Shown: piece by piece, positions 1-12,636 of the stretch
Layout: each line of letters opens with the position of its first letter
How positions within the stretch are numbered: position 1 is the stretch's first letter
Assembly (NCBI GenBank): GCA_029379385.1
Contig: CM055612.1
Coordinates: 7,440,001 to 7,504,000 of the forward strand
Direction of reading: 5' to 3'
Length of the DNA: 64,000 bases
DNA from: Quillaja saponaria
Lineage: Eukaryota; Streptophyta; Magnoliopsida; Fabales; Quillajaceae
Notes under the pieces: generated by a model
What the model was told of the DNA's origin: nothing
Seen by the model: only the letters and a program-made list of their open reading frames with translations
The model's database searches: none
Program-made: the position numbers and the translations under genes

Positions 1-438
1 AGTTTATATTAATTGGTCATAAGTATAAATATGTAAAAATAAAAATAGGAAATTTTATTTGTTATACTTTTTAAATTGAAAAAAATATGAACTCAAATAT
101 TAAAAACAAATATTTAAAAAGAAAATAATAAAATAAAAGTTATTTCTTTTATGAATTAAAAACTACATATTACTAAACATGTTTTTGTTAGTTCTTGATA
201 TTAATCTTTATTATTGTTTTTTTTATTATTGACATTAAGAAAATTTCAATAAAAATATAAACAATTGAAGTGTGTAAAATATGATACCTAGAAATATCGA
301 AAATATTTGACCTTATCCTTATATACAATTGGCTACCGACAAGTATTCATGAATATATTTGAATATCGATGGTGAAAAATGATTTCATATCCATAACTCA
401 ATATACGAATCCATACCACAAAAAATATAAGACATTTA

Positions 439-681
439 GGGCTCTTTTGGATCATCCTATAAGATTATATAATGTATTATGTTACATATTTATTCTGTTG
501 TTATATTATTGTCTTATTCTTCTCTTGTCTATTATATAATTTTATATTATCAAACATAATATAAAAGATGATCAACAATATAATTCTATATTATTTTGTT
601 ACTATTAAATACTATGTGAGAGTTAAATGGATATTTTATACCACTTTATTATTCTTATATGAGATGCTTGTACCAAACCCT
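439..681. mobile_element. Short MITE-like element, PIF/Harbinger-like ends
   Basis: The left end reads GGGCTCTTTTGG and the right end CCAAACCC, so the termini are imperfect inverted repeats. Inside them both ends continue with related TATAAGA-type AT-rich sequence. A TTA trinucleotide flanks each side (436-438 and 682-684), which fits the 3-bp TWA target duplication of PIF/Harbinger elements. There is no coding capacity. The exact ends are uncertain by a base or two. Confidence 0.45.
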
Positions 682-2086
682 TTAGTTCTTGCTAGTCTGT
701 AGTTGATGAGGCTCCACTCAATGAGTTCAACTAAGCGTGTACCCAACTAAATAACTTGGAGGGATTTTTAATGCTTATTGAAATTAAAGAAAAGTATTCA
801 CACATTATTAAATTTGAGGAGAAGCTTCAACACTCAAACTGAATCGATAAATATGTGATCCAGTGGGAAGTTGAAGGTCATGTATTTTGTGGCAGGTCCA
901 ATTTCACTTGTGTGGGTATAAAATCCGTTGAATGATGAACGTTGGAATGGGGCATTACTCATCATAGCTTTCCATTTAATGCAGTGTCTGTTTCAATTCA
1001 AGACAAACCAAGTTTGGTTTGGTGGCGTAATATGTGAATGAGCAGATATGGCATGTTCATCACTTCCTGTGTGTAAAAAGACCTACAGCTCTGTTTGTAC
1101 TGTGGCTCTGCCAACTTTATGTCCCAATCACTATTTGAAGGATAATTTTGGTAAGATTTAGTTTTATTATATTTTGTTCCCTTTAATTTTTTTTTAAAAA
1201 TATTAAACCCAACTTTTTAAATTTTTGTTTTATTTAAACAATTTTCATACTCACAATCCTACCACTCATATTAATTGTGAAACTCTTATAAATTTATATT
1301 AGAAAATATAATTAAATTATGTAATTTATTTAAATTTTTTAGTTTCTTTAAAATTTTTATTAAATTGAATTAATTAAAAGTAGAAAAGAAATCAAATATA
1401 TTTTTCAATTTTTTGAGATTTTGTTAAGGATTTGTTTCTAAAAAAATCAACTGTACTAATTTTAACTTGAAATCTAAAATAATAATAAATAAATAAACAG
1501 AGAGAGATAAAGAGTGTATTGAAAAATAAATGACTAATTGAAAACAAAAATGTTAGCAAAAATAAAAAAGATGAGAAACAAGAAGAAAAAAAGAAAAGCA
1601 ACCTAAAAACTTCTTGTTATGGCATGAAGCAAAAAACTGAAAATAAATTCTAACAAAGAATAAAAGGACATGTAGATATGGCTAGATTTTTCATTGTGTG
1701 GTCTAAAAAATTACATAGGTTAGGGAGCCTATATATTTATGTTTCCTTATCAAGATAGATGGAATTGACATTTTATTTTGTTCCATCTAAAACTCAAGTA
1801 CTTGTGTTTGCCTTCACAAGCTAAAAAAAAAAGTGGTTCTCGTCCCAACGAAAATTTTGAAGTACAGAACCATTTTTCGTAAAAAATTAATTATTTGCAA
1901 AGGCTTCTCATTTTTTATTGGCAACTTAAATGGCTAAATTTTTGAAATAAAATTCAAGTGTTGGCCTGGTGAGTAAGAATTGTCATTGACTTTTTTGGAT
2001 TCAAATCTTGAAAAATTTGTAAAGGGTAAAATTTTTATAAATTTGTTAATTTCAGCTAAAATGACTTATCTTTGACATGACTAAAT

Positions 2087-2178
2087 AAATAATTAATCGA
2101 GATATTTATATGTTAAACCACACACATCAAACAAATAATTAATCGAGATATTTATATGTTAAACCACACACATCATCG
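2087..2178. repeat. 46-bp tandem direct repeat, two copies
   Basis: Two consecutive near-identical copies start at 2087 and 2133 with the same AAATAATTAATCGAGATA opening and a shared CCACACACATC end. The period is 46 bp. The repeat sits about 200 bp beyond the stop codon of the aspartic protease gene. No function is apparent. Confidence 0.9.
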
Positions 2179-2376
2179 TTTAAAAATATAAAAAATAGAG
2201 AAAAGAATACATGTTTGAATTTATTTTTAAAATTAAAATTTTAATCAATGAGCAAATTTTCTGTTGTTAACATTTAGAAACAAAATTAGGTATGAAATCT
2301 AAAGCTTCAATTAAATGCATTTATTACTTTTATTTAAAGTACTACAATATTAGTATATAGTTTTGGCATCTATTCA

Positions 2377-3687
2377 TTATTGTTTAGAACAATCATAGGG
2401 CTTGAATGAAAGTTTGCCGCCTTCAATGTCGTACCCAACCAAGAAATTTTGTTGCGCTATGTTTCCAAATATAGCCATTCCGTCACTAACATCAAATGGT
2501 CGAATCACAAAGCAAAACAAATCATCCTCTAATGCCACAAATGTGTTTAATATTGTCAGCTCCAAATCTGCCTCTGCAAAATGTAAAGTAATTTTGGGAG
2601 CATCTGCAAGAAAATCTTTTCCTTTGTAGCAAAGTGAAAATCCCCCTTGTGGGTCTTTCTCAGGTTTAAGCTTAATTGCTTCCTTCACTGCTAAATCCAA
2701 TTCTGGATAAAACACAGTTGGTAACAATGTATATGTCGTCCCCAAATCAATTACAGTGTTACCATTGTCCTTTAGCTCTGGCTTTGACACCTTGTATTCC
2801 AATCTTTTTTCACCAACACTAATTGCTTGTAACTCAAGGAGATATGAATGGTTAGTAAGATGAAGAGGAGTTGAAACGACATCGTCACCAATGAGCAAAT
2901 CATTGTTTCCGAAACTTATCTTACTTGTCACACTGGGATTTGGGGCCAAGCAATGAGAAAATTTTCCTTGAATGAAGGGTTTTAATTGGTAAATAAGAGA
3001 AGGGTAATCATACCCAAGCCCAATTATACCAGACTCTAGCTGTCCAAACGTCCCTTCGTTTTGATGACCACAACCAAATACAATCCCAGGAAATGAAATT
3101 GGTTGGGAAGAGTTGTCGTTTGTGGAACCTAATGTTACCGTTTCACTTGCAATTGTCCCATTGGTGTGAGATTGGTCAACGTATTCAATGCCATAAAGGC
3201 ATTGAGAACCAAAACAATAACCCCCATAAATTGATAAACATGTTGAGGTTGCTGAATCCTGACAGTGAAAATCTTTGTATGTGGAAGAAAGTTGAGGATC
3301 AAAAATAGGGTCTGTTTGGTTGTAACAAGGATTACAAGGTTTACATTGGGTCCAAATTAATTCACTTCCAGTGTCAGCAATGGCAGTGATTTCAAAAGGT
3401 GGAGTCCCAAATGAAAGTTTCACGAGGTATTCCAAATCACCATGGAAAACAGGGATTTGGAACTTTTTAGAGGAATTGAAATTTTTGGCACGAGAAATTG
3501 AACGAGGAAGAGCATTACGCATGAGGGTTGACGTTGGAACAGAGGAATTGAAATATGGGGAAAGTGGTGAGTCACGGTGAATTAGATTGACACTGAAACC
3601 AGAACTTGAAAATAAATTGTGGGCATGAATGGAAGATGTCAAGAAAATGGCGAGGAAGACATGGAGATTCAAATTATTTGATGCCAT
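2377..3687 (-). CDS. CDR1-like aspartic protease (family A1)
   Basis: Single-exon gene for a predicted secreted pepsin-like endopeptidase of the plant CDR1/nepenthesin-like group, about 436 residues, which is usual for the family. I start it at the ATG at 3687 (MASNNLNLH). From there a hydrophobic signal peptide follows at once, then a short propeptide with the family's typical NLIHRDSPLSP motif. The frame stays open 27 codons further upstream, but that part reads through a GTGAATT microsatellite and is probably leader. The first catalytic motif is DTGSELIWTQC, followed by a CxxC-rich nepenthesin-type insert and FGCG, SGIIGLG and GKFSHCL. The second motif reads VIDLGTTYTLLP, where the family normally has DSGT or DTGT. 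The C-terminus has IFGNIAQQNFLVGYD, as expected. Family members act in apoplastic peptide release and defence; that role is inferred. No lesion breaks the frame. Confidence 0.9.
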   Translation of the reverse strand: MASNNLNLHVFLAIFLTSSIHAHNLFSSSGFSVNLIHRDSPLSPYFNSSVPTSTLMRNALPRSISRAKNFNSSKKFQIPVFHGDLEYLVKLSFGTPPFEITAIADTGSELIWTQCKPCNPCYNQTDPIFDPQLSSTYKDFHCQDSATSTCLSIYGGYCFGSQCLYGIEYVDQSHTNGTIASETVTLGSTNDNSSQPISFPGIVFGCGHQNEGTFGQLESGIIGLGYDYPSLIYQLKPFIQGKFSHCLAPNPSVTSKISFGNNDLLIGDDVVSTPLHLTNHSYLLELQAISVGEKRLEYKVSKPELKDNGNTVIDLGTTYTLLPTVFYPELDLAVKEAIKLKPEKDPQGGFSLCYKGKDFLADAPKITLHFAEADLELTILNTFVALEDDLFCFVIRPFDVSDGMAIFGNIAQQNFLVGYDIEGGKLSFKPYDCSKQ

Positions 3688-3696
3688 GGCTAATTG

Positions 3697-3728
3697 ATTG
3701 TGAATTGTGAATTGTGAATTGTGAATAG
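3697..3728. repeat. TGTGAATT microsatellite in the 5' leader of the protease gene
   Basis: Four consecutive near-perfect 8-bp units (TGTGAATT, the last one TGTGAATA) lie directly upstream of the chosen start codon. Copy-number change here would alter the leader. It would change the protein only if the upstream ATG at 3768 were used. Confidence 0.8.
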
Positions 3729-4070
3729 TGATAGATATTAAGTAGTACACAGAGTCAGACTCACACAAAACTAGACAAGGAGAGGAAGGAAATATCTAGG
3801 GAAGCATTCATTCATTTATGATTTATGTTTGTACATGTAACGTGAGAATGGGAAAGGACGTCATTATGTGAATATGGACTACATGAAGTTAAAGGGGTTA
3901 TTGATTCAGTTTGCGGGATAACCCTAAACTAGATAAATATATTAAATTCTTAACATTAGAAAATATAAATTGAATCCCATGAGGAAGAGATTGTTTCCTC
4001 ATGTTTACAAACTCTCCTAATAGAGGTGATAATGGGTTGTTGACTTTGGTCAAGCTCATTTTTTACTCGT

Positions 4071-4329
4071 CAAACTTGTTTAGCGCATTATATAAGGATA
4101 ACATGATAGTATAAGATTATCTAGTTGACTCTTATATAATATTTGGCAGCAACATGATAACATAGACTTATATTATTGACTATCTCTTATACTATGTTTT
4201 GACAGTATAAAGCTATACAATAGGGAGAAGAATGACAAGATAACAGTATAACAATAGTAAAACTATACAGCTTAATATATTGAATAATCATATACTATAC
4301 AATCCTATACAATTCACCAAACGAGTCTG
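4071..4329. mobile_element. MITE with long imperfect terminal inverted repeats
   Basis: The left end (ACTTGTTTAGCGCATTATAT) and the reverse complement of the right end (ACTCGTTTGGTGAATTGTAT) match across roughly 45 bases with scattered substitutions, continuing through a shared TAGTATA and GATTATY. There is no coding capacity. The interior resembles the element at 439-681. A target duplication could not be fixed. Confidence 0.5.
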
Positions 4330-4459
4330 TAGAGTTTTAGTTATCCATATTCGTTTGTTACCCACCGTGAATAGGAGGCTACTATATCGGTCTTTCACCC
4401 TCAAGAAAGTTTTTAAATCCTTATTCGTCCTTACCTGTTCCCTTCACTCTTGAGCTCAT

Positions 4460-4962
4460 TTTAATTGAAGAAATGGAGGAAGAAGAAAGAAAAAAGGATG
4501 GTATGGTACCAAATTCTTAATTTGTGAGTTTTCTTAGTTAAAAGAGTTAGAAGAAATGAAAAGGCGCATGTATCTTTCAAACCCTTCAATTTTTTTTTGA
4601 ATTCTTTTAAATTAAGAGAATTTGAAATGAAATGATAATGTATATTATAATCTTTGTCTATAGTGACTAAAATACCTTTATTTTTTTGGTAATAACTAAA
4701 ATACCTTTATACTTTTTATTAAATATCTATTAATATTCAAATAAAATATTTTAAAAGTGTAATCGTAATATTATATAATAATATATCATATCCTATCATT
4801 TTCCCTCAACTCCCAAACAAGCAATATATCTTATCATTTTCTCATCTCCCTTCATTTTTTTTAAGCTCCCAAATAAGAGAAATGATAATTATTATTTTTC
4901 GATGCTCTCTTCTCTCTCCTCTCTTCTCTCTCCTCTTTCCAAACTCTCAAATAGACCCTTAA
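4460..4962 (-). mobile_element. PIF/Harbinger-like MITE related to the element at 35167
   Basis: Read on the minus strand, the end at 4962 begins GGGTCTATTTGAGAGTTTGG and continues into a GA-rich stretch. This matches the left end of the element inserted in PIP5K unit 2 at 35167. Further in, the GAGAATTTGAAATGA block is also shared. A TTA follows the end, as in the 35167 element. The other end near 4460 is poorly defined. Confidence 0.45.
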
Positions 4963-5613
4963 TTAGCATCAGATGGCGAATAGGATTGAATAGGGGTGGA
5001 TAAAACATTATAATTATTTATTTTTTTATTGATAACAATACCAAAAAAAAATCAAAAAGTCAAGTGTTGCACATTCAAAATTTTGTTGTTCAACAATATG
5101 CTAACTCAACAAAATATAAAATCTTGTCCTCTTTTTTTTAATAATCTATAAGTCAGTCGGTGAATGTCATAGTTAAAAAATATGATTTGATGCATGTGGA
5201 AGGAAAAAGATAGGATCAAGAGAAAACAAAAATTACAATGGAAGAAGTTCTTGAAAATGATATAATTTCTCTGGGTGTCACTACAAATGATACATTTGAT
5301 CCATGTGAATAAAATAATAAGATTCATATAACCAAATCATACGAGTTTAAGATTTAAAATTTAATTAAATTGAGTTAAATCTATAAAAATATATAATAAA
5401 AATAACATATGTAATATATTGAATGGTCGAATATCCATTTTAATTGATGTTAGGCCCAATATCCATCATCACTAGCGGAAAAGGGCAGGCCCAATTGATC
5501 TAAAGGATTGACTCGTCTTCCCGAAGGCCCTGAATAGAAGCAAGCATTTGAAGCTCAGCTTCCTTCATCTTGAATTGTCACTCTGCTAGATCTTTAACCA
5601 ATATTCAATTTGC

Positions 5614-5874
5614 TCATGGCCTAGTTGATACTGTTAGTAAGAATTCCAAATTTGAAGTAGCTTGTTTCAATGCCCATCTCAGCGTAATCCACAACCAGCC
5701 TAGTAGTATTGGTTTGAGCCCTTTGTCATCTCTTCTAGTCCCCCAATTTCCTTTCATCTGGATCAATAAAACTTTCACCTTCCAAAAAAAAAAAAGTAAG
5801 CTTTTAAAGGGAAAATTTGGATTGAAGCCCATCAATAGTGGGCCACATTTTTGGGGTAAAGTGGACCATGTCAA
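5614..5874 (-). pseudogene. Possible decayed RNase H-like retroelement fragment
   Basis: A minus-strand frame contains G-x-G-x-x-RDDKGL followed about 20 residues later by ALKQATSNLEFLLTV. Order and spacing loosely resemble the RNase H-like domain of plant LINEs (GIG..IRD.KG, then AE..AL..A...L). The catalytic acidic residues cannot be placed and neighbouring frames carry stops, so at best this is a relic. It could equally be chance. The overlapping plus-strand frame (5570-5920) resembles nothing I know. Confidence 0.2.
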
Positions 5875-8800
5875 TCAACAAGATCTCATAAACGGCCCAC
5901 AACAACTTGCCAATTGCTAACCCCACATTTCACTACCAACATTAATTAAGGACCACAAGCAAATTGCTTGGAGGAGTTGCATTGCAATGTTCAAAAATCT
6001 AAAACCCATATGATGCTGCCTGCCAAAATCATTATAATCCCTTTCATGTCACACAAGTGTTTTAAGGAGGAGATGGCAATAACACCTACAACCACATGGC
6101 TTATTTTAAAGATGACCATAAATTTGGAATATACATACCCCACAATATTTGGGAAAGTAACCAATCATATAAAATGAGGGAAGGATTTGTTAAAAAATTT
6201 CCTAACAAAATAGTAGGTGGACTAATAAGGCAATAGCTAGGGTGGGGTTCTTTTGTATTCAGATTAAGAAACCTAACTCATGGCATTTTCAAGTTATATG
6301 GCCTACAATTTAATACCAAAAGTAGTTTTTGAAAATGACAAGCAACAAAAAGAGTTTGTGAATTATAAAATCTTAGTGGGTTGTGGCAATTGATCTTAAA
6401 TTTGGGATTTTAGTCATTAAAATGGAAACATACTGGTGCACTTCGATAAAAAGAAAAAAGAAAATGATAAATTAATTTAAGGTTTTATATCAGCAACCAC
6501 AATGGCTTACCTAGCTATAGCTCATTGATTTAACATCTGCAGCCACAACATGCACCTAGCTCTGGTTCTCTTTCACTTTCTTATTTCTCATTTTGTCTAG
6601 TATTGTTTGTCAACAGTGTATACCATTAGGTGATTCCTTTTGCTTGAAATTACAGACAAAATAGGCTTTCCAATCAATTCAACTTTTTATAGTGTTGGAG
6701 GAATATATATCTGTTTCATTCATGTTACAAGGTCAAAAATGGTGGTCTCTACAATAAATTAAAATGAATATATAGATGAAGATTTTGGCAGCTATATTTG
6801 TCAATTGAATTGAAGAAAAGCATGTTTCATGAATGTTATCGTTGGTATTATCAAATTGCATTCTAAGCCCATATACCTTTTCAGGAACCACAGACAACAT
6901 CATAATCAAGGGCCCTCTATGACCTTTATTTATTTATAGCATATTAAAATTGTAGGAATAAAAATGAAAGAAATAGTTGGGCAAAGACTAGCTAGTGTCC
7001 CCTCCATTGGAACCTCATGTTTACCTTTTCTATACCAATTCCCACATTATCTTTTTCATATTTGGACTTCATAGAGTCTTGAGGTTACAAACCACTTTTT
7101 TTATTTGTCAAACTTTTAGGTTTGTATAGTTAATCTTCTGACTATAAATTTGTTGGAATATTACAATTATTCAACTGACCTTTTTTGTGATTGAAACTTA
7201 CTGGAAAAATAATGTGAAGCAATCAGTGTTAGGGTACACTCTCTTATGTCACTATCAATTGTATAGATAGTTTTTTTTTTTTTTTTTGAACCGTCTATAG
7301 TTTTACATTTTGAGGAAAATAGTTTAAAATATGAATCAAATTGTTGCACTAAATTACAAATATATGATTTCAAGGGGTTAGTATGGTAGTTATTAAAGTG
7401 TACCATTTTCATTGATTACCTTAATTTGAATATCCAGACTGTAAAAAATAAAATTCATATTTGTAGTCTTCCTAACATGAATACATCCTAACATGAATAC
7501 ATATATGTTAAGCAATAAAAGATTGATTTGATTTAATAAAATAGAACTATTTATGTAGACATAATTGACTATTACCAACTTCTTGCGACAACATGATTTG
7601 TTGCATATGACTCCACGTTTTCATTATTTACTTTTTATTCCAAGGTGAAATTCATGTCGTGCTAATCACTAATTAAGCCAGATATGCTCAAACAATTACT
7701 GATTAAGCCCGTGAACAATGTGAAAAAATTATTTTAAAACAAAACTTTAATATATAGTACTAGAACTAAGTTAAGTGAAATTGTGTGAGTAATATACAAA
7801 ACACACACCCTTTAAACTTAAAAGAAAACACTTATTTATAAAATATGAAAATTGAATGAAGACGATAAAAATTAATTAAACTCTAGACGAATTATTTGGT
7901 TAAAGAGATTGTGATTTCATAATACATAATTGTTTTATATATTTAAAAATTAACTTACTGCTAATTTTTATTTTTATTTTTTGGTAGGGAATTAACTTAC
8001 TGCTTCACCGAAGTTTCAAACCAGCTACATTATTTGTAAGGCATGGGAACTAGTAAATTAGGTAAATTTTTGTCTAAAGGGGAACAAAAAGACAAGCAAT
8101 GAATTCAGAAGTAACCAAAGCTGCCTTTGCAGTTGGTAACATTTCCCTGTGTGAAATATTTGTCCAACCAACCCTATATATCTAACAATAATTAGGATTT
8201 TCAGAAACACTTTTTTTCTGTGTTTGTTCGGTGTAATAATTAGAGTAGAAAAGTTATTGCATTATACATGGAGCAGTAGTGGTTTGTCCCCAGTCCCTTC
8301 AAACAAGCCTCCTGTTGGTCATGATTGTGCCTTTTCCCAAGCATCATGGTCACAATCCAATTAACAATTATATAAGAGGGCAGGAACTGCTATTGCCATG
8401 AGGGTTTCATCAATACAACACATTACATTAGGGTTGGGTTTGTTTTCATATTCAAAGATTTGGAAAAAAAGTTTTCACCTAAAAAAATTAACTTTAATTC
8501 TTGATTTAATAGTGAGAAAATTTCAGATTTGTTAAGTATACTAGTACTCAATCCTTGTGCGTGAGAAGACTTGTTAAATATATATATATATATATAAACC
8601 TTATCATTTTTGAAATATGATATGTGTAAATTATTCCAATTATCCTTTGATTATACTAAAAATACATAGATCTCTTCTCTATTTTTAAAACATATAACTA
8701 CAATATCCTTAAATTTGAAAAAAACTTATAACTTAAATCAAATTCATAAAAATCAAAAATATTCTTTATTGTGTTCTTATTAAGAGATGTATATAATTTT

Positions 8801-9385
8801 AATTTTACTATATTAATTTACTGATAATATGTGATTAATTAATTATTCAACTTAAAATAAGATACAAGTAAAATAAAATGAATAATCATTCTTGCAATAA
8901 TAGTTTAACTAAAAAATTGAAGAAAAATAATACTTCTTAGATTTGACAAAAACAACTAAATATTTTCAACAATTATAGTAATTTAAAAATAATATATTTA
9001 ATTTTTATTCATTTGGTTAAATTTATGAAGATTTTAATGTTATTATTAATTTGTAGTAAAATAAAAACCGTATATAGATATAGATATAGATATATGTTTT
9101 AATGAAATATTAAGGGTAATTTAGGTATTTTAATTAACTTTTTTAGAGTAAGGATATTTTAGGTTTTGGGATGACCTGATTTTTCCAACAATAACACTAG
9201 CTAAATGGAGCCCAAATGGTTAGAGGATTGATGGTTGTGCATGATAGCTAGCTTTCCAAATAATTAATCCAAGGAGAAGTGCCTCCTCACCACAAATTCC
9301 GTACAGAATATAATTAGTCCCATCTGTATTTATTAATTTGTAGTAACCGTGATTATGGACCTCATTGAGAATTTGAGACCGCTGA

Positions 9386-10104
9386 GGCTATGCTTGGTAT
9401 AAAAAAATTCAGATAAGATATATATTTTATTAGGTTTAATTAAATGTTTAGTATATGTCACTGGATAAAATAAAAAAATTCCAATTGACAGTTTAATCCT
9501 GTTGAATCCCTCATCCTTCTCAGTCAACCCTTCTTCGTGATCAGAAAGTCTTTTATTTTAGCAAATAAAAAAAAATTATATCAAAGAAATTTTTTTCCTT
9601 TATAAAGAAAATATATAAAACAAATGTCTTCATTTCACTAGCTATAAAACGTATTTTCTTCTTCATTTTGTACAAAGAAAACAAAATTAAAAGTCAACAA
9701 TATACAAAAAAATATAAATAATTATTTTAAGAATGTTTTGTGTCATGATAGTATATATATTTATGAGAATTAGAATAATTTTAAAACATTAAAAAATATA
9801 GAAAATTAGAATAAATTAAAAATAATAAACATATATGAGCAAAAATATATAAAAAAAATTATAAATTTATATGATTCTTATGCTTGTGGATAATTTTGTC
9901 CAAATAATATAATTTTTTTGTATATTCTATGTAATCCAATATTGCACCAAATAGCTAATAAAAATAATTCAATCATACCTTGTATCTTATCAAGCCATGC
10001 ACCAAACATATGGATAAGTGCTTATCTACACATCCCATAATCTTTATTAATTTTTATGCGATAATTTATTTTATCTTATCATATCAGTGAGACCAAACAC
10101 AACA
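9386..10104 (+). mobile_element. ~720-bp TIR element, family also at 38038
   Basis: The left end reads GGCTATGCTTGGTAT, then CAGATAAGATA. The reverse complement of the right end reads AATGTTGTGTTTGGTCTC, then GATATGATAAGATA, giving imperfect terminal inverted repeats. An internal block (TTTTGTGTCATGATAG, near 9735) recurs in reverse complement inside the insertion at 38038-38760, which is of nearly equal length. It is non-coding. The superfamily and target duplication are not settled. Confidence 0.5.
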
Positions 10105-10490
10105 TTATTAAATCTGGCACATACAACTCAAATATAAATTATCACAAAATCAAATGTACAGTTGGTTTAACTCATAATTTTTTTTTATTCAATTCGTAAA
10201 ACAATTCAATATTTATGAAAATATAAATTTATCTATCATGTAGCTTATAAGGGGTTTTCTGGATCCTCTCATGTTCTTGTATAACAGGAGAATATATTGT
10301 TGGAGAGAGATAGACTCAAAAAATTAAATCTCAACGGATCAAAATGTAAACAATTGAATCATGAAGAGCCTGAAAAAATATTTTTTTCAATGATCAAAAC
10401 AAAAAAGAAACTAAAACAGTAAATGAGCCAAATAATTTCTTCAAAACAATTTTGACCCTACTAAAATACAAGGAGGAAAAGCATTGTATT

Positions 10491-11316
10491 CAGGGGCGGA
10501 TCCACGGAAGTTAGACCAATGGGGGCAGTTGAACCCATTGAATTTTCAAAATTGCGCAAAAGTATAAAGTCATTGTTGATTACATTGGAAAAATAACTTA
10601 AATGCCTCTACTAAAATTTGGATAAAACAGTTTTTGACCCACTCAAATTTGAATATAACAGTTTTGACCCATAATAAACCAGTTTTATCCCCCCCAAAAT
10701 TTGCATAAAATTGAGAAAATTAATCTAGTTCTCTAATTGATAAGTTAAATTTGTTGTCAAAATTGAACTTCCTTTTTAATTTCTTTTAAGCCTGCCACTC
10801 CATTATTTTTTGAATTATTGTCGCATTTAGTTAATAACTTGTCATGTTTTTTTCAATATTTATTATTTCTTTAAAAAATAATAACTACATTTTCAGTATA
10901 TATTTTTTTATTTGAGCCATAATAAGAATGTTAAGAGAAAACATAAATCATAATTTTTTGTTTATATATACATATATTTAATTGTTTTGTTATATTAAAT
11001 AGTTTTCATTTAACTCACTTACTTCATCAAGTAAATTCGCACCTCTAATCAAGATATGATAAATTATTATTTTTAATATTTATACTACAACAAATTCCAT
11101 TACTTTGTATTAAATTGTATCATATTCATAGAAAATTTTCAATTTGATTACTATTTATATCCAAAAAGTGATAATTTTTTTCATGAGTTGAGTTACTGTG
11201 TCCTACATAAGAAATGATTCTGATTTAAAAAGAGGATATATCATATAATTAATGTGCCCATTATCTAGTGTATATCATTTGTTTCTATTAACGAAAAGTT
11301 CTGAATCCGTCATTTG
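10491..11316 (+). mobile_element. Non-autonomous hAT-type element, 826 bp
   Basis: The left end is CAGGGGCGGATCCA. The reverse complement of the right end is CAAATGACGGATTCAGA, a good terminal inverted repeat of the hAT type. The flanks are an 8-bp target duplication with one mismatch: ATTGTATT at 10483-10490 and ATTGTATA at 11317-11324. The interior is AT-rich with no transposase frame, so it is a deletion derivative or MITE. Confidence 0.75.
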
Positions 11317-11780
11317 ATTGTATATTTTTTTAACTTCAACAGAGTCATGTGCCCACTGATCAAGTGGAGATGATTCAAAGCCCACACAAATTAAAATGCA
11401 TGTTGCTTTAGAGTGTGTTTGGAACATAAATATTGTGAAATTTAATTTATTCTAAATGAATTTTGATTAAAATCTTGTGTTTGGTATCTATTTTTTTTAT
11501 GAGAATTCAATTCATTCTAAATAATACTTTTATAATATTTTTTTCATTTGAAATTCTCATCAAAATTGATATGATTTGTTAAGAATTCAATTTAATTAGA
11601 TTAAAAATACATATATACCCTTTATTTTTACTGCTTTTCATATCCACATCTCAAAAATCACAATCCCTCCTTCTTCTTTCTACCAAATGGCCCGCCTAAT
11701 TTTTTTCAAAAATATTAATATTATAATATAAAATTATTTTTTAGCTTTTTATTTTCTCTTCTTTAATACCATGCCCCCCT

Positions 11781-11781
<1 letters not shown>

Positions 11782-11829
<48 letters not shown>

Positions 11830-11831
11830 AA
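11782..11831. repeat. C38 homopolymer followed by A12
   Basis: By my count the plus strand carries 38 consecutive C residues at 11782-11819, preceded by CCCCCCTT and followed directly by 12 A residues. It is a striking outlier in otherwise AT-rich DNA. It may be genuine or a sequencing/assembly artefact. Confidence 0.85.
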
Positions 11832-12636
11832 GAAAAAAAAGGATGAATAATATTTTGACTTTTTATATTATAAGACTACAACATTAATGGGTTAAAACTT
11901 AGAGCCTAATAGGTAACGGGATTCTTATAAATACTTATTAAGTTAGGGTTTCTCTTGTCTCTACCATGTAATTTGTGCAGCTAGCCGCCAACCACCAAAA
12001 AGAACTATGAGTAAAACTCTATCGACATTGGAAAGGGTCCATTGTCCAGGTTTAAAAGAGACTAAGAAAGAAGAGATTTTTGCTTAAAAAAATGAGTAAA
12101 ACTTTGTTTGAGAGATTATATTATTAAACCCAAACTATATAAAAATTTAATATAATTTGAATTTTTTTTATTTCAAATTTTATTTTTAGGACAATTACTG
12201 AGTGTGTCCGACATTGATATAAAAGAATTTTATATTTTTTGCTTGATCGGCAAGATTTGAGAATTGAACAAGTAATAAGTAAGTATATGCTATCTTTTAA
12301 TTTTTAAATATGTTCTGTTTATTATTAGTTTAAAATAAATAGCTATGGGAAAAAAAATTATCAATATGAAATATCAATTTGTTAATTGCAATATATTTTT
12401 TGCAATTTATAGGCTTATGGGCAAACAAAAAGGTATTGATTCTTTTCTAAAAAAAAAAGGATGTTCATGAAATAGAAAATAGTACATCTTCGTATCAAAA
12501 TATTTTATGGATTATTTAGATTTTTATAATTTTTTTTTTTTAGCTATTACTATTGAATATGTTTATATAAAAATTTAATCACCTCCAAAAAAAATATATC
12601 TAGCTCCGCCATTGCCCATAACAGTGCATGAACGGG

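Larger units (their letters stand above)
1..2376. other. AT-rich intergenic spacer
   Basis: No gene is supported here. The stretch is strongly AT-rich with many A and T homopolymers. It contains one MITE-like element (about 439-681) and a two-copy 46-bp tandem repeat (2087-2178), listed separately. It lies 3' of the aspartic protease gene, which ends at 2377 on the minus strand. Confidence 0.7.

Noticed and set aside
5570..5920. 116-codon plus-strand open frame
   Set aside because: No recognisable domain, atypical composition, and it overlaps a weak minus-strand RNase H-like relic. Not supported as a gene.
11411..11700. GAGTGTGTTTGG start resembling a transposon terminus
   Set aside because: No matching inverted end or target duplication was seen.
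12590..12620. GCTCCGCCATTGC-type hAT right end without partner
   Set aside because: The left end and target duplication could not be found; probably a truncated element, too weak to list.
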